The position numbers and the translations under genes were made by a program. Shown piece after piece: positions 6,425 through 8,715 of a DNA stretch of 8,715 nucleotides. The notes beneath the pieces are model-generated. The model saw only the letters and a list, made by a program, of their open reading frames with translations, was not told where the DNA came from and did not search any database. The DNA is from Deltaproteobacteria bacterium (GTDB lineage Bacteria > Desulfobacterota > Syntrophia > Syntrophales > UBA5619), in assembly GCA_026388365.1 (NCBI GenBank), contig JAPLJW010000230.1, positions 1 to 8,715 of the forward strand, written 5' to 3'. Numbering within the stretch: the stretch's first letter is position 1; each line of letters opens with the position of its first letter.

Positions 6425-8221
6425 TCATTCCGTGTCCGACTTCAGGACGGCCAGGAAGGCGCTCTGGGGAATGCTGACGTTGCCGATCATCTTCATCCGT
6501 TTCTTGCCCTTCTTCTGCTTTTCGAGGAGCTTGCGCTTCCGGCTGACGTCACCGCCGTAGCACTTGGCGATGACGTCTTTCCGGAAGGGGGAGATCGTCG
6601 TCCGGGAGATGATTTCTCCCCCGATCACCCCCTGGATTGCAATCTTGAACATCTGCCGGGGGATCTCCTCTTTCAGCCGTTCGCAGGCCTGGAGGCCGCG
6701 GGCGCGGGCGCGCTCCCGGTGGACGATCTGCGAGAGGGCGTCGACCTTTTCTCCGTTCACGAGGATGTCGAGAAGGGCGAGGGTGCTCTCGCGGTAGTCG
6801 ATCAGGTCATAGTCGAACGAGCCGTAGCCCTGGGTCACCGACTTGAAGCGGTCGTAGAAATCGAAAATCACCTCGGAAAGCGGCATCTCATAGACCAGCT
6901 CCGCCCGGCCGGGGCTCGGGTAGTTCAGTATCGAATTGACCCCCCGCTTCTCCATGCAGAGTTTCATGACGGCGCCCAGATAACGTTCGGGAAGCATCAT
7001 CGCCGCCCGTATGTAGGGCTCCTCGGATTTGGTGATGGACATCGGCTCGGGATAGTGGGCCGGGTTGTCCACGAAGATCACCGTCCCGTCCTTCAGCGTG
7101 AAGCGGTAGCGGACGCTCGGGACGGAGAGGATGATCGAGAGGTCGTACTCCCGTTCCAGGCGCTCCTGGACGATGTCGAGGTGGAGGAGTCCCAGGAAAC
7201 CGCAGCGGAAGCCCTGGCCCAGGGCGGCGGATGAGTCCTTTTCATACACGAAGGAGGCGTCGTTGAGTTTGAATTTATCCAGAGAGTCGGCCAGGTCCGT
7301 GTAATCGTCCGCGGCGATCGGGTAGATCGAGGCGAAGACGACGGGCTTGACCTCCTTGAAGCCGGGCAGCGGCTTCGGGCAGGGGCGGTTCTCCAGCGTG
7401 ATCGTATCTCCCGTGCGGACGTCGGAAACGGTTTTCACGCCGGCGATGATGTACCCGACGTCCCCCGCGGAGAGACTCTCGCGCTTCTGACGCTGAAGCA
7501 GGAAGTGCCCGACCTCTTCCACCCGGTACGTGGCATGGTTATAGACAAGACGGATGATGTCACCGGCCTTCACCGTCCCGTCGAAGAGCCGGCAGTGGAT
7601 CACCGTCCCCCGGAAGGAGTCGTACTTGGCGTCGAAAATCAGCGCGGCGAGCGGCGCCGCCGGATCGCCTTTGGGAGGCGGGATCCGCTCGACGATCGCC
7701 TCCATGATCTCTTCGATCCCGATCCCCTCCTTGGCGGAACATTTCAGATGGGTGTCCGGATCCAGACCCAGCTCCGAGTCGATTTGCTCGATGACCCGCT
7801 CGACGTCCGCCGAGGGAAGATCGATCTTGTTGATGACCGGGATGATCGCCAGATCGTGCTCCATCGCGAGGTAGAGGTTGGCGAGCGTCTGCGCCTGGAC
7901 GCCCTGGGCGGCGTCGATCAACAGCAGCACCCCTTCGCAGGAGGCCAGCGACCGAGACACTTCGTAGGTGAAATCGACGTGGCCCGGCGTGTCGATCAGG
8001 TTCAGGGTATAGCTCCGGCCGTCCTTCGCGCGGTAGGGGAGCGAGACGACCTGGCTCTTGATCGTGATCCCCCGCTCCCGCTCGATATCCATATTGTCGA
8101 GGATCTGGTCCTGAAAGTTCCGGTCTTCGACGATGCCGGCGTACTGGATAAAGCGGTCGGCGAGCGTCGACTTCCCGTGGTCGATATGGGCGATAATGCT
8201 GAAATTTCGAATATGATTCAT
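6425..8221 (-). CDS. lepA: Elongation factor 4 (LepA), back-translocating ribosomal GTPase
   Basis: This 598-residue protein is full length for the family (E. coli LepA has 599). All GTPase boxes are present: G1 AHIDHGKST (11-19), G2 within RGITI (50-54), G3 DTPGH (77-81), G4 NKID (131-134) and G5 SAK (162-164). Domains resembling EF-G II, III and V follow, then the LepA-specific C-terminal region, which is rich in basic residues (YGGDVSRKRKLLEKQKKGKKRMK) and inserts into the ribosome. LepA is a cytoplasmic or membrane-associated GTPase acting on stalled or misassembled ribosomes. The start MNHIRNFSIIAHIDHG is the canonical one. No Shine-Dalgarno stands directly before it; instead the ATG overlaps the TGA of an 18-residue ORF that has a strong ribosome site. 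hemW follows 4 bp downstream. Confidence 0.97.
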   Translation of the reverse strand: MNHIRNFSIIAHIDHGKSTLADRFIQYAGIVEDRNFQDQILDNMDIERERGITIKSQVVSLPYRAKDGRSYTLNLIDTPGHVDFTYEVSRSLASCEGVLLLIDAAQGVQAQTLANLYLAMEHDLAIIPVINKIDLPSADVERVIEQIDSELGLDPDTHLKCSAKEGIGIEEIMEAIVERIPPPKGDPAAPLAALIFDAKYDSFRGTVIHCRLFDGTVKAGDIIRLVYNHATYRVEEVGHFLLQRQKRESLSAGDVGYIIAGVKTVSDVRTGDTITLENRPCPKPLPGFKEVKPVVFASIYPIAADDYTDLADSLDKFKLNDASFVYEKDSSAALGQGFRCGFLGLLHLDIVQERLEREYDLSIILSVPSVRYRFTLKDGTVIFVDNPAHYPEPMSITKSEEPYIRAAMMLPERYLGAVMKLCMEKRGVNSILNYPSPGRAELVYEMPLSEVIFDFYDRFKSVTQGYGSFDYDLIDYRESTLALLDILVNGEKVDALSQIVHRERARARGLQACERLKEEIPRQMFKIAIQGVIGGEIISRTTISPFRKDVIAKCYGGDVSRKRKLLEKQKKGKKRMKMIGNVSIPQSAFLAVLKSDTE

Positions 8222-8274
8222 AACCGGTCGCTGCTTTTTTCCAGGCCGACTTTACCGGGATCGGATATCTTCAT
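8218..8274 (-). CDS. Possible 18-residue leader peptide coupled to lepA
   Basis: ATG at 8274-8272 opens MKISDPGKVGLEKSSDRL, ending in TGA (8220-8218) that overlaps the lepA ATG as ATGA. The leader has a near-perfect Shine-Dalgarno, GAGGAGG, 4 nt before its ATG, whereas lepA itself has none. The best reading is that ribosomes load here and reach lepA by translational coupling. The peptide is hydrophilic and resembles no family I recognise. Its Lys/Asp/Ser-rich make-up gives no hint of an attenuation mechanism. An N-terminal extension of LepA is ruled out because the frames differ. Confidence 0.5.
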   Translation of the reverse strand: MKISDPGKVGLEKSSDRL

Positions 8275-8278
8275 ATAA

Positions 8279-8285
8279 CCTCCTC
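8279..8285 (-). promoter_or_regulatory. Strong ribosome binding site (GAGGAGG) serving the lepA leader ORF
   Basis: Read on the - strand this is GAGGAGG, complementary to the 16S anti-Shine-Dalgarno over seven bases, and 4 nt from the ATG at 8274. It is the strongest ribosome site in the window. It is about 58 nt from the lepA ATG, too far to serve lepA directly, and this is the main reason for calling the leader ORF. Confidence 0.6.
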
Positions 8286-8335
8286 TGTTTTGCCGGGTAA
8301 TATCTTATCGCACTTGAGCCGTTTTTAACATACAT

Positions 8336-8364
8336 ATTCTGATGATGAAAATGGGTGTTGACAA
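8336..8364 (-). promoter_or_regulatory. Possible lepA-hemW promoter
   Basis: On the - strand TTGTCA (8364-8359) matches the -35 consensus at five of six bases. With a 17-nt spacer it is followed by CAGAAT (8341-8336), four of six for the -10. Transcription would start near 8329 and give an untranslated leader of about 55 nt before the leader ORF. The -35 lies on the same bases as the opposite-strand -35 of the CoA activase promoter. The -10 is weak, so this is tentative. Confidence 0.3.
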
Positions 8365-8386
8365 GAGGGGCTGATGCGCTAATAAT
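8358..8386 (+). promoter_or_regulatory. Strong sigma-70-type promoter for the CoA activase gene
   Basis: A perfect -35 (TTGACA, 8358-8363) is followed after 17 bp by AATAAT (8381-8386), five of six for the -10. The predicted start of transcription is about 8393, giving an untranslated leader of only about 16 nt that includes the ribosome site. An inverted repeat covers the end of the -10 and the start point, suggesting repression. Confidence 0.65.
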
Positions 8387-8404
8387 TCGCTCAAGGTGAG
8401 CGAA
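8386..8404. promoter_or_regulatory. Operator-like 7-bp inverted repeat (TTCGCTC-AAGGT-GAGCGAA)
   Basis: This is a perfect inverted repeat with 7-bp arms and a 5-nt centre, running from the last base of the -10 through the predicted transcription start to 5 nt before the ATG. As DNA it is well placed for a dimeric repressor to block the promoter. As RNA, if transcription begins upstream of it, it would form a hairpin with the Shine-Dalgarno core AAGG in the loop. No regulator gene is in the window. Confidence 0.5.
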
Positions 8405-8408
8405 CTCC

Positions 8409-8715
8409 ATGGACAATATTTACCTTACGGGGATCGACATCGGTTCGACCACCGTAAAATTGGTCCTCTGCGATTTAGAGGGCCGGATCGTTTTTTCGCG
8501 TTACCGCCGCCACCATGCCCTGACGGTGGATACGGTCCGGGCGATGCTGGTAGAGGCCCGTCAGGCGCTGGGAAACTGCATCCTGGATCTGGCCTTCACC
8601 GGATCCGCGGGCATGGGCGTGGCGGAGTCTTACGGTTTTATCTTCATTCAGGAGATCGTCGCCTCCACCAAACTGATCCGGCAGAGGTGGCCGGATGTCC
8701 GCACCCTGATCGAGA
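8409..8715 (+). CDS. CoA-dehydratase activase, BadF/BadG/BcrA/BcrD ATPase family, N-terminal part
   Basis: The first 102 residues are visible and the gene runs off the right edge. It opens MDNIYLTGIDIGSTTVK, the phosphate-1 loop of the ASKHA (actin/hexokinase-like) ATPase fold (residues 8-17), followed by LVLCDLEGRIVFSRYRRHHA and FTGSAGMGVAE (63-73). These mark the BadF/BcrA activase family. The members drive ATP-dependent one-electron transfer to 2-hydroxyacyl-CoA dehydratases or benzoyl-CoA reductases through a [4Fe-4S] at the dimer interface. The FSRYxRHxA segment resembles the long (over 1000 residue) YjiL-type activase fusions more than the short HgdC type, but the rest is needed to tell. 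An AAGGTGAG ribosome site (8393-8400) supports the start. The gene is divergent from lepA, with its own strong promoter and an operator-like repeat. Confidence 0.88.
   Translation, partial: MDNIYLTGIDIGSTTVKLVLCDLEGRIVFSRYRRHHALTVDTVRAMLVEARQALGNCILDLAFTGSAGMGVAESYGFIFIQEIVASTKLIRQRWPDVRTLIE

Noticed and set aside
5134..6477. A 447-codon + strand ORF lying over hemW
   Set aside because: It is antisense to a clear radical-SAM gene, is low in complexity (Gly, Val, Arg-rich), shows no family motif, and arises from the GC-biased third positions of hemW.
7505..8278. A 257-codon + strand ORF, and one at 6719-7234, lying over lepA
   Set aside because: Both are antisense to a full-length canonical LepA and consist of the Asp/Arg/Val-rich sequence typical of frame shadows.
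1..8715. Mobile elements, CRISPR arrays, tRNA or rRNA genes
   Set aside because: No transposase, integrase, repeated spacer pattern or RNA-gene core was found; base composition is even across the genes, giving no sign of a recently inserted island.

Overview
The window is a GC-rich, tightly packed piece of bacterial chromosome with no tRNA, rRNA, CRISPR array, insertion sequence or phage gene that I can see. It holds nine protein genes: seven complete in the interior, plus one cut off at each edge. Several features suggest an anaerobic, respiratory or syntrophic Gram-negative of the Desulfobacterota/'Deltaproteobacteria' type, such as a Syntrophales relative. These are an aldo/keto reductase with two C-terminal [4Fe-4S] motifs and a twin-arginine leader, a radical-SAM HemW next to LepA, and the start of a BcrA/BadF-type CoA-dehydratase activase. 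The lineage is inferred from gene content only.

Left block (1-1475, + strand): the C-terminal end of a slipin (SPFH/band 7 membrane scaffold protein), a four-helix small membrane protein of the LiaI/LiaF-TM (DUF5668) type, and a HAD phosphatase resembling MtnX. They are 17 bp apart and then overlap by 20 bp, so they probably form one operon.

Middle block (1476-5088, + strand): a short AT-richer gap with a possible promoter and an inverted repeat over its -10, then the Fe-S aldo/keto reductase and, 7 bp later, a secreted DUF6599-like protein. After 167 bp without a clear gene comes a 12-helix major facilitator transporter. Its start codon overlaps the stop of a possible 20-codon leader ORF.

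Right block (8274-5212, - strand): an 18-residue leader ORF with a very strong Shine-Dalgarno, then lepA (elongation factor 4), then hemW. All are coupled or nearly so (ATGA overlap, then a 4 bp gap). The unit converges on the MFS gene, and a weak bidirectional hairpin overlaps the hemW stop.

Right edge (8275-8715): a divergent promoter region. On the + strand a near-consensus sigma-70 promoter (TTGACA-17-AATAAT) drives the CoA activase. A perfect 7-bp inverted repeat with the Shine-Dalgarno in its 5-nt centre straddles the predicted transcription start, so it is a candidate operator or translation-blocking hairpin. On the - strand a weaker promoter for lepA shares the same -35 segment.

Most of the content belongs to known families. 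The parts worth a second look are the lepA leader ORF, the operator-like repeat before the CoA activase, and the paired exported Fe-S reductase and DUF6599 protein.
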